Shown piece by piece: positions 17,737 through 26,474 of a stretch of 64,000 bases of DNA. The notes below the pieces were generated by a model, which was not told the origin of the DNA, did not search any database, and saw nothing but the letters and a program-made list of their open reading frames with translations. The DNA is from CBDCNP01 sp965222425. Lineage in GTDB: Bacteria; Acidobacteriota; Vicinamibacteria; Marinacidobacterales; DATDRI01. Made by a program: the position numbers and the translations under genes. The first letter of the stretch is position 1, and the number at the start of each line of letters is the position of its first letter. The DNA is taken from contig CBDCTW010000010.1 of the NCBI GenBank assembly GCA_965222425.1, forward strand, positions 1 to 64,000, read 5' to 3'.

Positions 17737-19413
17737 TCAAGTCTTCCTTTTCCAGCCCGGTCCACGAACGACGCGTCCGGGCGTCGCATTTGTGTGCTCG
17801 CCGTCTTCGAGCACCTGGGCTCCGTTGATCCAAACATGGACCACACCGATCGAGTACTGATGGGGATTCTCGTAAGTAGCATAATCCTGGATCTCTTCGG
17901 GATCGAAGACGACGACGTCGGCGAAATAGCCCGGTTGGAGCGAGCCCTCTCCTTGATCCTAAGATTGTCGGCGGGCAACGTCGTCATGCGGCGGATCGCC
18001 TCTTCGAGCGAAATGATCCCCTCCTCCCGGACGTATTTCCCTAGAAGCCTTGCAAAGTTTCCGTAGGCCCTCGGGTGGGTGCTGGATCTCAAGAACACAC
18101 CTTCCGTTGCCATCGAGCCCGCGTCGGAGCCGAAGCTCACCCAGGGCAAAGCGATCTGTTTGCGGACATTGTCCTCCGACATCAGAAAATAGACGGCCTG
18201 TACGCGGCTGCCATCTTCGATGACCAAGTCCATCGCCGTGTCCTCGGGGCTGGTGCCGCGCATCTTCGCTACATCGGCCAGTGTCTTGCCGGTGAGAGAT
18301 TTTAGCTCCTCGTTCTTGAATCCCACCAGAAGCGTGCCCTCGGGACCGGCGGCTAGATTGAAGTTTTCCCATTCGTCGGTCGGGGTGGTCATTTCCTTGC
18401 GGACGCGGGCCCGGATCGCAGGATCCTTGAGGCGGCCTACCCAAGCTTCGTACCCACCCTCTTGTACCCAGGGTGGCATCGTCGCGTTGAGGCCAGTGGA
18501 GCCGGCAGTGTAGGTATACATGTCGGCGGTGATACGCAAGCCTTCCGCCCGAGCGGCTTCGACCTTCGCGATGGCCTTCTCGAGTAAGGGCCAGTTGAGC
18601 TCGCCACCGGCCTTCAAATGGTAGATTTCGGCGGGGAGGTTGGCCTCCCGCGCAATGGTAATGAGCTCGTCCAACGCCTCGAGAAATCTTTTGCCCTCGC
18701 TCCGCATGTGAGAGATGTACATTCCGTCATACCGCGACGCGGCCTTACAGAGCTCGACCAACTCGTCCGTTTGGGCGTAGAAGGCCGGTGCATAGATCTA
18801 ATGACGAGCCGACTCCGAGCGCCCCTTCCTCCATGGCCTGGCGCACCAGTTCGCGCATCCGATCCATTTCTTCGGGAGTCGGGGGGCGGTCCTCGTATCC
18901 GATCTCATGAATGCGGACCGTGGTGGCGCCGACGAAGGAAGCCACATTGAGGGAGATGCCTCTGCGAACGAGAAAGTCGAGGTATTCTCCGAGCGTCGTC
19001 CACTCGATGTCAAACTTGATGTCGACTTGCGATTGCAGGAGGGCCTGCTCGACGCGTTCGTTGACCGGTCCGTAGGAGATTCCCTCGCCGAAAACCTCGA
19101 GGGTTACTCCCTGTCGGATGTCGCCTTGCGACCGGCCGTCTTCGATCAGGCTTCCCACCGCCCAACTCAACATATTAATAAACCCCGGAGAGACGGCGAG
19201 ACCTTCGGCGTCGACTTCCGTACGTCCCCGGGCCGTGCTCAAATCCCCGATGGCGGCGATGCGATCTCCATGGATCGCGACGTCTCCGACGTAGGAAGCG
19301 GAGCCGCTTCCGTCGTAGATGGTGCCGTTTCGAATGATAAGGTCAAATCGCTCCGTCGGGGCGGAAGAACAAGACAAGCTAAAGAGGACAAGGAAGACGT
19401 AACGTCGGGGCAT
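17737..19413 (-). pseudogene. N-acyl-D-amino-acid deacylase (D-aminoacylase) with two apparent frameshifts
   Basis: Amidohydrolase family. The N-terminal piece (19413 to about 18795) begins with a lipoprotein-like signal (LVLFSLSCSSAPTE) and carries FDLIIRNGTIYDGSGSA and AEGLAVSPGFINMLS. One extra G near 18796 breaks the frame; correcting it gives GVGSSLIYAPAFYAQTDEL and leads into the second piece with MYISHMRSEGKRFLEALDE, EIYHLKAGG and FGSDAGSM. Near 17950 one G is missing from a G run; correcting it gives QPGYFADVVVFDPEEIQDYA and the family's C-terminus ending at 17737. Apart from these two single-base changes the gene is well preserved, so sequencing error or very recent inactivation are both possible. 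In PGFINML a family-conserved His is not seen at the usual DxHxH-like position. Confidence 0.75.
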
Positions 19414-19433
19414 CGGTGCCTCCTATAAGGCCC

Positions 19434-19734
19434 TAGTCTACATCGAGCAAAACCGAGAGGTCATCTCGGCGCAGGGCGCTCAGAACCAAAGTCGCCAAGG
19501 TGTACATTCCGATGAGCGTCAAAGCGCAGGCAGGCTCCGTCGAGGCGAGGACGTGGCTGCCGCCGACCACTGCACCACCTGGGAGCAAGAAGTAACGTCG
19601 CCGCACACGAGGCGACAGAGCCGGGCATTTAGCGCCTCAATGCGCGCTCACTCCTCGCTTGGCTTCCCGCCGTCGGCCCATCCGGGCTGGGCTCGCTCCG
19701 CTCGCGCAGGGTGCAGTGCATTCTTCAGCCCCTG
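19434..19734 (-). other. Gene-poor stretch with a short membrane-like coding remnant
   Basis: No complete gene is supported. On the minus strand a frame of about 60 codons ending at 19434 encodes one hydrophobic helix (ALTLIGMYTLATLVLSALRR) and a C-terminal tail, with no start codon or ribosome-binding site. It could be the last piece of a polysaccharide membrane protein (flippase or polymerase) otherwise absent from this locus, but this is speculative. The rest shows nothing recognisable. Confidence 0.3.
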
Positions 19735-20616
19735 CTAGAAGTTCCAGACGAGGCCGAAGAGCATTTGTTGCAGGCGCCGCTGGGCACGGCCACCGAGAAC
19801 CCATTTCGCGGCGAACTTGAAAAGAAGGTAAACCTTCAAGACTCGAACTTTCCCGCAGCCGTAGTGCTTCTTGTAGAAGTAGAGCTGACTGCGTCGGTAC
19901 TCGAAGGCGGCTTTTTCTCGATTCGCTTCCGTGGATTTTCCACGCAGATGGATAACCTCTGCTTCCGGCGTGTAGAGAACACGGTAGCCCGCGCCGCGCA
20001 CCCTCTGGCAGTAGTCTACCTCTTCGGTGTACATGAAGAAGCGGTCGTCGAAGTATCCGATTTTGTCGAGAAGCTCGGCCCGGAACATCATGCAAGCACC
20101 ACTGACCCAATCTGGATAGGCCTCTTGCTTGCTTCTCTTTTCGATGTAGCTACGGAAGAAGCGATTGCCGCTCTCGTAGAATCTGGAGAGCATTTTTCGG
20201 TTCGCTTCGGTGCGAAAGTTGATCATGTCCCCGTAGGAGATTTGCACCGAGCCATCTTCGTTCCGAAGGAGAGGTCCTAGCACGCCGACGTCCGGTCTTT
20301 CCTTCATGATGCGCAACATGGTATCGACCGCACCGGGCTTGACGAACGCATCGTTGTTGAGCAACAAGAGATATTGGCCCTTGGCCTCCCGCATGCCGAG
20401 GTTGTTACCTCCTGCGAAGCCGAGATTGTCCGGAGACGCAATGGCGACTATTTGGGGGAAGTCGCGCGTAGCCATGGAGAGGCTGCCGTCGGTAGAGGCG
20501 TTGTCTACTACAATGATCTCGAGCGGTCGATGAGACGTTTCGTCGTAGAGCGACCGGAGGCACTTCTTGAGGTGGGTCTTGGCGTTGTAACTGACGATCA
20601 GAACAGTGAGCTCCAT
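19735..20616 (-). CDS. Family 2 glycosyltransferase (rhamnosyltransferase-like)
   Basis: A 293-residue GT-A enzyme. It begins MELTVLIVSYNAKTHLKKCL, with IIVVDNASTDGSL, the donor-binding NLGFAGGNNLGMREAKG and LLLLNNDAF (DxD-equivalent), then VSGACMMFRAELLDKIGYFD and FFMYTEEVDYCQRVRGAGY, all typical of the WcaA/rhamnosyltransferase group. The frame is open further upstream into the insertion sequence, but ATG 20614-20616 with GGAGGG just before it is the natural start. Before the IS inserted, this ATG overlapped the stop of the upstream glycosyltransferase (TGATG). The insertion now separates the two and probably reduces expression. Confidence 0.9.
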   Translation of the reverse strand: MELTVLIVSYNAKTHLKKCLRSLYDETSHRPLEIIVVDNASTDGSLSMATRDFPQIVAIASPDNLGFAGGNNLGMREAKGQYLLLLNNDAFVKPGAVDTMLRIMKERPDVGVLGPLLRNEDGSVQISYGDMINFRTEANRKMLSRFYESGNRFFRSYIEKRSKQEAYPDWVSGACMMFRAELLDKIGYFDDRFFMYTEEVDYCQRVRGAGYRVLYTPEAEVIHLRGKSTEANREKAAFEYRRSQLYFYKKHYGCGKVRVLKVYLLFKFAAKWVLGGRAQRRLQQMLFGLVWNF

Positions 20617-20628
20617 CAGCCCTCCGAT

Positions 20629-22089
20629 GGGGATGTCCCGGCCGCTGTTGAATTTGGTCGGGTAGCGGCGGCACCTGTGAATACTCTTAGGCAGCAAACT
20701 CATCGCTGTCAAGAGATTTCTGTTTGCTTCTAAGCGCGTGAACGAGAGCGCCCATATGGCGATAGCCTTTGATACGCCGGAACTTTTTTTTGCGCGGTGA
20801 CGACGCCAAGAGCGGTCCATCGGCGAACCATGGAAGGACTCTTCCAACGCTTGACGTTTCTCGATACTCTGCGAATGGTTCCGTTGAGATTCTCAATGGC
20901 GTTCGTCGTGGCAAGAGACTGGCGAAGTAAGGCGGGCGGCGCGAGCTTCACGACCGTGAGTGTTTCTTCCATCCCTTCACGAAGGCTTCCGGCAGCTTCG
21001 TCGTAGCCGTTTCGCTCGAGCCACGACACCAATGCCTGAAGTCGCTTGCGCGCCTTGTCGGCACTCTTGCACTTGTAGGCTTCCTTCATCGTCTGGAGCA
21101 CGTAGGCGTGACGAGACTTGGGAAGGTACGAGCGAAGATTTCGGAGTTTATGGATCTGGCACCTTTGGATGACCGCGAGGTCCCCCAAAACGTCGACGAG
21201 TGCCTTGCGGATGCCTTTGCCTCCGTCCACTACGCAGAGAATCGGCTCATCGACGCGCAAGCCTCGCTCGAGAAGGTCCTGCAACATCGCGGTGCACACC
21301 CGAGAGTTCTCCGTCGAGCCCAGCCATATACCCAGGGGCACCTTCGTTCCATCTATTGTGATACCTAGAGTTACGACGACGGTCTGTCCGGCCACCTCAA
21401 GGCCATCCAGCATCAGTGCCGCAAGCTCGAACTCCTCTAGCCGCCGAGACAGGTATTCCTCGAGCTTCTTAGTCGTCTGGCTCACGAGGTGACGGCTGGC
21501 GGCACTCTTACTCGTGCCACGAGACTTCAACTTGGCCGCGGGTTTGTCCAGACTCGATTCGTAATTTCGGGTCGATACGCCCACCAAAATCTGATTCAAC
21601 ACTCGCTCTGGAAGCGGGTCTTCTTCGCGGAAGGCTTCGAAGTGTGGAAGCGACGCCTCCGCGCCCGACTTCGAGCGAACTCGAGGTCGCGACACTTGGA
21701 TGCGACGACCACCGAAGCTCAGCTCTCCGTTCGTGCTCCCCCAGTGGTTATGAGTTCGCTCCTTCTCGTGCTTGCCCTTGAGCCCCGCGATCTCCTCGGC
21801 GTCCTCTCTGAGCAGTAGGTGCAGAGCTGTCAGTCCTTGCTCGTACACCCATTCCGTCAGATCCGCCTTCGTGGCCGCGATCCCAGCTATCATCGGTAGC
21901 AGTATCTGACCGACTTGGCCAACTACCTTGCCCGTAGGCGAGTGCGTTTGCTTTCTTACTGGCTTCTTTGATTTCCTAGGCATTGGTGGCTCCTTGTCCC
22001 CCTCTGGAGACGGTTTATTGGCAGACCTATTCTTAGGCCGGCCAAGGAGCCGCCGCTACCCCAAATTCAACATCCGGCGGGACATCCCC
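20629..22089 (-). mobile_element. IS256-family insertion sequence, copy 1
   Basis: A 1461-bp element with a perfect 12-bp terminal inverted repeat GGGGATGTCCCG. Similarity between the ends continues inward through TGTTGAATTTGG and GGTAGCGGCGGC. It is flanked by an exact 8-bp direct repeat CCTCCGAT (20621-20628 and 22090-22097), the target duplication size usual for IS256. It encodes one transposase on the minus strand. The target was the junction between two glycosyltransferase genes. A nearly identical second copy lies at 49102-51875, so this type is or was recently active. Confidence 0.93.
20687..21983 (-). pseudogene. IS256-family (Mutator-type) transposase with C-terminal frameshift
   Basis: DDE transposase starting at 21983 (MPRKSKKPVRKQTHSP). 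Motifs: a first Asp in LMLDGLEVAGQ, a second in CVVDGGKGIRKAL, the QRCQIHKLRNLRSYLPK cysteine/histidine segment, and the Glu in TNAIENLNGTIRRVSR. Compared with copy 2, this copy has a run of eight T's at 20784-20791 where the other has TTTTTCT, one base more. The frame therefore shifts and the last 30-odd residues (KKFRRIKGYRHMGALVHALR onward) lie in another frame, ending at 20687. The shifted product ends at 20730. Slippage on the A8 run of the mRNA could restore some full-length protein. Confidence 0.85.
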
Positions 22090-23233
22090 CCTCCGATCCC
22101 AGCCGCTCATAGACGGCCAGGGTCTTGCGAGCAGTCTCTTCCCACGAAAACAAGGTGACCCTCTTTGAGCCGGCCTCTATTAGTTGTCGACGCTCCCGGC
22201 CGCCGTCCCAGACGCGCTCGATGCCGGATGCAATCGCTTCGGGATCAATTGGGTCGACGTAGGCCGCTGCCTCCGCCGCCACCTCGCGGTGGGTCGGGAT
22301 GTCGGAGGCTACCACTGGGATTTCACAAGCCATGGCCTCGAGAACCGTAAAACCGAAGCCTTCCCATAGTGCGACGCTCGCCAGCGCACGCGCCCGGCGG
22401 TAGACCGCGGGCAAGTGCTCGGACGGCACGTAGCCCAACTTCACAACACGAGAGCCCAAACGGTGGTTGTCGATGGCTCGGTCCACTGCTCGACCATCCA
22501 TACCCGTTGCGCCCGCGAGCAGGAGAGTTCCGTCCCAACCTCGGCGCACCAGTTGCGCTACGGCTTCAATCAGGCGGGGTAAGTTCTTCCGCGGCTCCAA
22601 CGTTGCCACCGAAAGCAAGTAGCGTCGAGGCAGCTTGTACCTCGCCCCGATACGCTCTTCGTCGGCAGCATTGTCGGGGCCAATCCGGAAGCTCTCGATG
22701 TCGACGCCGTAAGGCGTCAACGCGATCTTCCTCTCGTCGACCCCCAGCTCTCGGACGAGGTCGTCTTTCGTGGTGCGGGAGCCGGTCAGCACGGCGTCGG
22801 CACGGGCGGCATGTGCCTTCACCAGGGGAACGTAGTCGCGTCGAATCTCGGCCTCTGTCGCCTCGGCATGCCGGTAGAAGAAGATGTCGTGGATGGTTAC
22901 GACGGCTCGACCGCGTCTTGATGGGAGAATGAGAGGATGGGGCGAATGTGTGATGCTGAACGAGCGGCCGGTCAGAAGGTCGAGAGAAGGTTGTCCCGTG
23001 CGGTGCCAGAGAGCGTTCAACAAGGAAACCGGGATACGTCGATCGACAAGCTCGAAGTTGGGCGCAAGGGCGTTCACGTGCGCTCGTTCTCGCAGCGAGC
23101 TCGAGAAAAGGGTATAGCAGTTCTCGGTGTCGATACGGGCCAGGGCTCGGGTTAGTCCGGCGACGTAGCGACCCACTCCGGTTAGCCGAGATAGGGCGGG
23201 CCGGTAGTCGATTCCAACGTTGAGGTTGGGCAT
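22067..23233 (-). CDS. Glycosyltransferase GT4, 3' end altered by IS insertion
   Basis: A 388-residue GT-B enzyme: MPNLNVGIDYRPALSRLTGV (acceptor loop), AVVTIHDIFFYRHAEA, LLSVATLEPRKNLPRLIEAV at the hinge and the donor motif VALWEGFGFTVLEAMACEIP. It is complete except for its last few codons, which are now read from the left end of the IS256-type element (the ending GGCPAGC is IS-derived). Removing the element restores RLGSEG followed by TGA overlapping the ATG of the GT2 gene. The enzyme is probably still active because only the extreme C-terminus is changed. Confidence 0.88.
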   Translation of the reverse strand: MPNLNVGIDYRPALSRLTGVGRYVAGLTRALARIDTENCYTLFSSSLRERAHVNALAPNFELVDRRIPVSLLNALWHRTGQPSLDLLTGRSFSITHSPHPLILPSRRGRAVVTIHDIFFYRHAEATEAEIRRDYVPLVKAHAARADAVLTGSRTTKDDLVRELGVDERKIALTPYGVDIESFRIGPDNAADEERIGARYKLPRRYLLSVATLEPRKNLPRLIEAVAQLVRRGWDGTLLLAGATGMDGRAVDRAIDNHRLGSRVVKLGYVPSEHLPAVYRRARALASVALWEGFGFTVLEAMACEIPVVASDIPTHREVAAEAAAYVDPIDPEAIASGIERVWDGGRERRQLIEAGSKRVTLFSWEETARKTLAVYERLGSEGGCPAGC

Positions 23234-23295
23234 GCTCCGCCGCGGATGATAGCACGCCCCGCCGGCAACCTTGGTGCGTGCCTCGCGTTTGCCGT

Positions 23296-23301
23296 TATAA
23301 T
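23296..23301 (+). promoter_or_regulatory. Possible -10 box for the ugd operon
   Basis: A perfect TATAAT lies 44 bp before the ugd start in the short gap between divergent genes. No good -35 hexamer is present at 16-18 bp, so this is a weak prediction based on position and the single hexamer. Confidence 0.35.
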
Positions 23302-23344
23302 GGAAGGCTATCCAGTGTTGTCTGCTAGTGGAGCCGTCTAGTTC

Positions 23345-24658
23345 ATGAAGATTTGTGTCGTAGGTACGGGCTATGTTGGCCTGGTCGTTGCCTCGTGTTT
23401 GGCAGAGAACGGCAACAATGTCATCGGTGTGGACATTGTTGAAAACAAGATAACTCGACTCTCTAAGGGAGAAACCCCAATTTACGAGCCGGGACTGGGG
23501 GAGTTACTCAAGAGAAATCTTCAGGAAGAGAGGCTCTCCTTCACCACCAACCTCCCGGAAGCGGTTAAGGCTTCGGAGATCGTTTTTATCGCCGTCGGTA
23601 CGCCTCCCGACGAGGACGGCTCCGCGGACATGAGCCACGTGCTGAGCGTCGCCGAATCGATCGGCCGGGCGATGAGCGGCTACAAGGTCGTGGTTCTCAA
23701 GAGCACCGTCCCGGTGGGAACGCACCAAAAGGTAAGAGACACCATTGCAGGCCTCACGTCACAACGCTTCGGAGTAGCCTCCAACCCGGAGTTCTTGAAG
23801 GAGGGGGCCGCCATCGATGATTTCATGCGTCCCGATCGTGTAGTCGTCGGTACCGACGACGCACAGGTCGGCCAATTGATGGCCGAGCTCTACCGTCCTT
23901 TCGTGAGGACCGGTAACCCGGTCCTGGTGATGGACCCCGCCAGCGCCGAGATATCGAAGTACGCCGCCAACGCCATGCTGGCGAGCCGTATCAGCTTCAT
24001 GAACGAAATCGCGCGCTTTTGCGAGACGGTCGGGGCGGACGTGTCGCAGGTTCGCAAAGCGATCGGAGCGGACAGCCGGATCGGGCATGCCTTTCTCTTT
24101 CCCGGAGTGGGTTACGGGGGGTCCTGTTTTCCCAAAGACATACGAGCTTTACTCTATGCGGCCGAGCAAAAGGGTGTCGATCTCGCGATCGTGAGAGCCA
24201 CCGAGAAGGTGAACGAAGCGCAGAAACGATTTTTGTTGCCCAAGATCTTGGAGCTCTTCGGCGGAGAACTGAAGTCGGTGACGCTCGCCGTCTGGGGACT
24301 CGCCTTCAAGCCGAGAACGGACGACATGCGCGAGGCACCCTCGATTGCGTTGATCGAGGAGCTCGCGAAAAGGGGAGCCCACCTTCGGGTTTTCGATCCC
24401 GAAGCGATGAAGGAAGCGAAGAAGGCGCTCTCCGAGTGGGACAAGAGCATCACCTACTGTCGCAAAAGCTATGACGCGTGTGAAGGAGCGGAGGGCTTGA
24501 TCTTAGTCACCGAATGGAACGAGTTTCGTGAGCCCAACTTCGAGCGCTTGCGCAGCGTGATGAAGCGTCCGGTCGTATTCGACGGAAGAAACATCTACAA
24601 CCCCGATGTACTGAGCAAGCTAGGATTCGCCTACTTCGGCGTCGGCCGAAGAACCTGA
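23345..24658 (+). CDS. ugd: UDP-glucose 6-dehydrogenase
   Basis: A 437-residue enzyme. NAD-binding N-terminus MKICVVGTGYVGLVVASCLA, central AKYAANAMLASRISFMNEIA, the catalytic cysteine in GVGYGGSCFPKDIRALL (near residue 260) and the C-terminal domain with VWGLAFKPRTDDMREAPS. It oxidises UDP-glucose to UDP-glucuronate in two NAD-dependent steps. With the decarboxylase at 8306-9250 it forms a UDP-xylose branch for the local glycosyltransferases. It is followed 12 bp later by galE and appears to lead a plus-strand sugar operon. Confidence 0.96.
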   Translation: MKICVVGTGYVGLVVASCLAENGNNVIGVDIVENKITRLSKGETPIYEPGLGELLKRNLQEERLSFTTNLPEAVKASEIVFIAVGTPPDEDGSADMSHVLSVAESIGRAMSGYKVVVLKSTVPVGTHQKVRDTIAGLTSQRFGVASNPEFLKEGAAIDDFMRPDRVVVGTDDAQVGQLMAELYRPFVRTGNPVLVMDPASAEISKYAANAMLASRISFMNEIARFCETVGADVSQVRKAIGADSRIGHAFLFPGVGYGGSCFPKDIRALLYAAEQKGVDLAIVRATEKVNEAQKRFLLPKILELFGGELKSVTLAVWGLAFKPRTDDMREAPSIALIEELAKRGAHLRVFDPEAMKEAKKALSEWDKSITYCRKSYDACEGAEGLILVTEWNEFREPNFERLRSVMKRPVVFDGRNIYNPDVLSKLGFAYFGVGRRT

Positions 24659-24670
24659 GCCAACCCGTTC

Positions 24671-25675
24671 ATGCCCGCCATCCTAATTACCGGTGGAGCC
24701 GGTTACGTCGGCTCCCATACTGTACGGGAGCTCGTCAGTCGAGGCGAGCGTGTCGTCGTCTTGGACAGTCTGAGCGAGGGACACCGGGAAGCCGTCGAGG
24801 GAGTCGAATTGTTGACGGCCGATCTTTCCGAGCCCGCTCAGGCGCGGGAGGGACTCGACAACATCTTCAAGAGCGAAGAGATCGACGTAGTGCTTCATTT
24901 CGCCGGCAGGGCTTATGTAGGAGAGTCGGTTCGGGATCCCGGGAAGTATTACAAAAACAACGTGGGCGGCGGCATCGAACTGCTCGACGCCGTGGCGCGA
25001 AACAAAGTCCCCGCGGTGATCTTTTCTTCTACGTGTGCCATCTACGGCGAGCCCGAGGTCGTTCCCATGCCTGAGACACACCCCCAACGGCCGGTGAGCC
25101 CGTACGGGCGGACGAAGCGTGCTTTCGAGGAGGCACTCGCGGACTTCGAGGTGGCTTATGGAACGCGACACATCAACCTGCGCTACTTCAACGCCGCCGG
25201 CGCCCATCCGGATGGTGATCTCGGTGAAGATCATCGCCCCGAGACGCATCTCATTCCGCTGGCATGCGAGGTGGCGATGGGATTGCGGCCGTCGCTCGCG
25301 ATCTTTGGAGACGACTACGAGACCCCCGATGGGACTTGTATTCGTGACTATGTGCACGTCGTGGATCTCGCTTCGGCTCACATGATGGCGGTCGACGCTC
25401 TCCGCTCGGGAGCCGCCTCCACGAGCTACAATCTCGGGACGGGAAGGGGATATTCGGTGCTCGAGGTTGTGGACGCGCTCGAGCGGGTGAGCGGCAAAGG
25501 AGTCCCTACCGAACGTACCCAGCGTCGGGCAGGTGATCCTCCACGACTCGTGGCAGCCAGTGAAAAGGTTCAGCGGGAGCTGGGTTGGAAACCGAGCTTC
25601 GGCTCACTCGACGCGATCGTCGAGACGGCCTGGAAGTTCAAACAGAATCATCCCAAGGGCTACGGCGAGGCGTGA
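24671..25675 (+). CDS. galE: UDP-glucose 4-epimerase
   Basis: A 334-residue extended SDR: ILITGGAGYVGSHTVREL, catalytic serine in FSSTCAIYGEPEVVP, YxxxK in SPYGRTKRAFEE, and the GalE-specific LRYFNAAGAHPDGDLGEDH and DYETPDGTCIRDYVHVVDLA. It interconverts UDP-glucose and UDP-galactose and possibly the N-acetyl forms, supplying donors for polysaccharide assembly. Its stop overlaps the GTG start of the next gene, so translation is coupled. Confidence 0.96.
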   Translation: MPAILITGGAGYVGSHTVRELVSRGERVVVLDSLSEGHREAVEGVELLTADLSEPAQAREGLDNIFKSEEIDVVLHFAGRAYVGESVRDPGKYYKNNVGGGIELLDAVARNKVPAVIFSSTCAIYGEPEVVPMPETHPQRPVSPYGRTKRAFEEALADFEVAYGTRHINLRYFNAAGAHPDGDLGEDHRPETHLIPLACEVAMGLRPSLAIFGDDYETPDGTCIRDYVHVVDLASAHMMAVDALRSGAASTSYNLGTGRGYSVLEVVDALERVSGKGVPTERTQRRAGDPPRLVAASEKVQRELGWKPSFGSLDAIVETAWKFKQNHPKGYGEA

Positions 25676-26376
25676 AGGCCACTCCGTTCGTTGACCCGTT
25701 CCTCTCGGTGATCATGCCCGTATACAACGAACGGGCGACCATCGAAGAAATCGTGACGCGGGTACTTGCAGTGCCCCTCCGCATCGAGCTCGTCGTCGTT
25801 GACGACGGCTCCACCGATGGCTCGCGAGCCGTCCTGACCAAGCTTGCCGAAGGCCGAGACTTCAAGCTCCTTCTGCAAGAGAAGAACCAGGGCAAGGGCG
25901 CGGCGGTCAGGAGAGGATTCGCGGCGTCGAGCGGAGACATCTTCGTCATCCAGGACGCCGACTTGGAATACTCTCCAGAGGAGTATCCGCAGCTCATCGA
26001 TCTCATCGTTCGTGGAAAAGCCGACGCCGTTTACGGCTCGCGGTTCCTCGGTCGGCACCGCGCGTTTCTCTTTACTCACTACATGGGAAACCGCTTCCTG
26101 ACCTTCGTAACCAACATTCTTTACAACACGATGCTTACCGATATGGAAACCTGTTTCAAAGCTATCCGCGCCGGGAAGGTCCGTCAGATGACACTCCGCT
26201 CGGATGGATTCGGCATCGAGCCGGAGATCACCGCCAAGCTGTTCAAGATGGGCTGTCGCGTCTACGAAGTTCCCATTACTTACGAGGGCCGCGGCTACGA
26301 GGAAGGGAAGAAGATCTCGTGGAAGGACGGTCTCGAGGCCCTCTGGGTGCTTCTGAAGTACCGTGTGGTAGATTAG
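25672..26376 (+). CDS. Family 2 glycosyltransferase, DPM1/dolichol-phosphate mannosyltransferase-like
   Basis: A 234-residue GT-A enzyme without membrane segments: FLSVIMPVYNERATIEEIV, ELVVVDDGSTDGSRAVL, NQGKGAAVRRGF, the DxD-type IQDADLEYSPEEYP and the C-terminal MTLRSDGFGIEPEITAKL, PITYEGRGYEEGKKISWKDG. This is the soluble polyprenyl-phosphate hexosyltransferase group that makes lipid-linked mannose or glucose. Start GTG 25672 overlaps the galE stop (GTGA). A GTG within galE at 25585 is in frame but lies too far upstream to be credible. Confidence 0.9.
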   Translation: MKATPFVDPFLSVIMPVYNERATIEEIVTRVLAVPLRIELVVVDDGSTDGSRAVLTKLAEGRDFKLLLQEKNQGKGAAVRRGFAASSGDIFVIQDADLEYSPEEYPQLIDLIVRGKADAVYGSRFLGRHRAFLFTHYMGNRFLTFVTNILYNTMLTDMETCFKAIRAGKVRQMTLRSDGFGIEPEITAKLFKMGCRVYEVPITYEGRGYEEGKKISWKDGLEALWVLLKYRVVD

Positions 26377-26474
26377 GTCCCTCCGTGGAGACCCGCCGCT
26401 TGCCCAACTGGGGGGCACTAGAAGACTCCGAAGGACTACTCTGATAAGATATTCTATCTAAGTGAGTTTCATCG

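Noticed and set aside
19637..20110. 157-codon minus-strand frame
   Set aside because: Lies out of frame within the GT2 gene and the gene-poor flank; composition is not coding-like.
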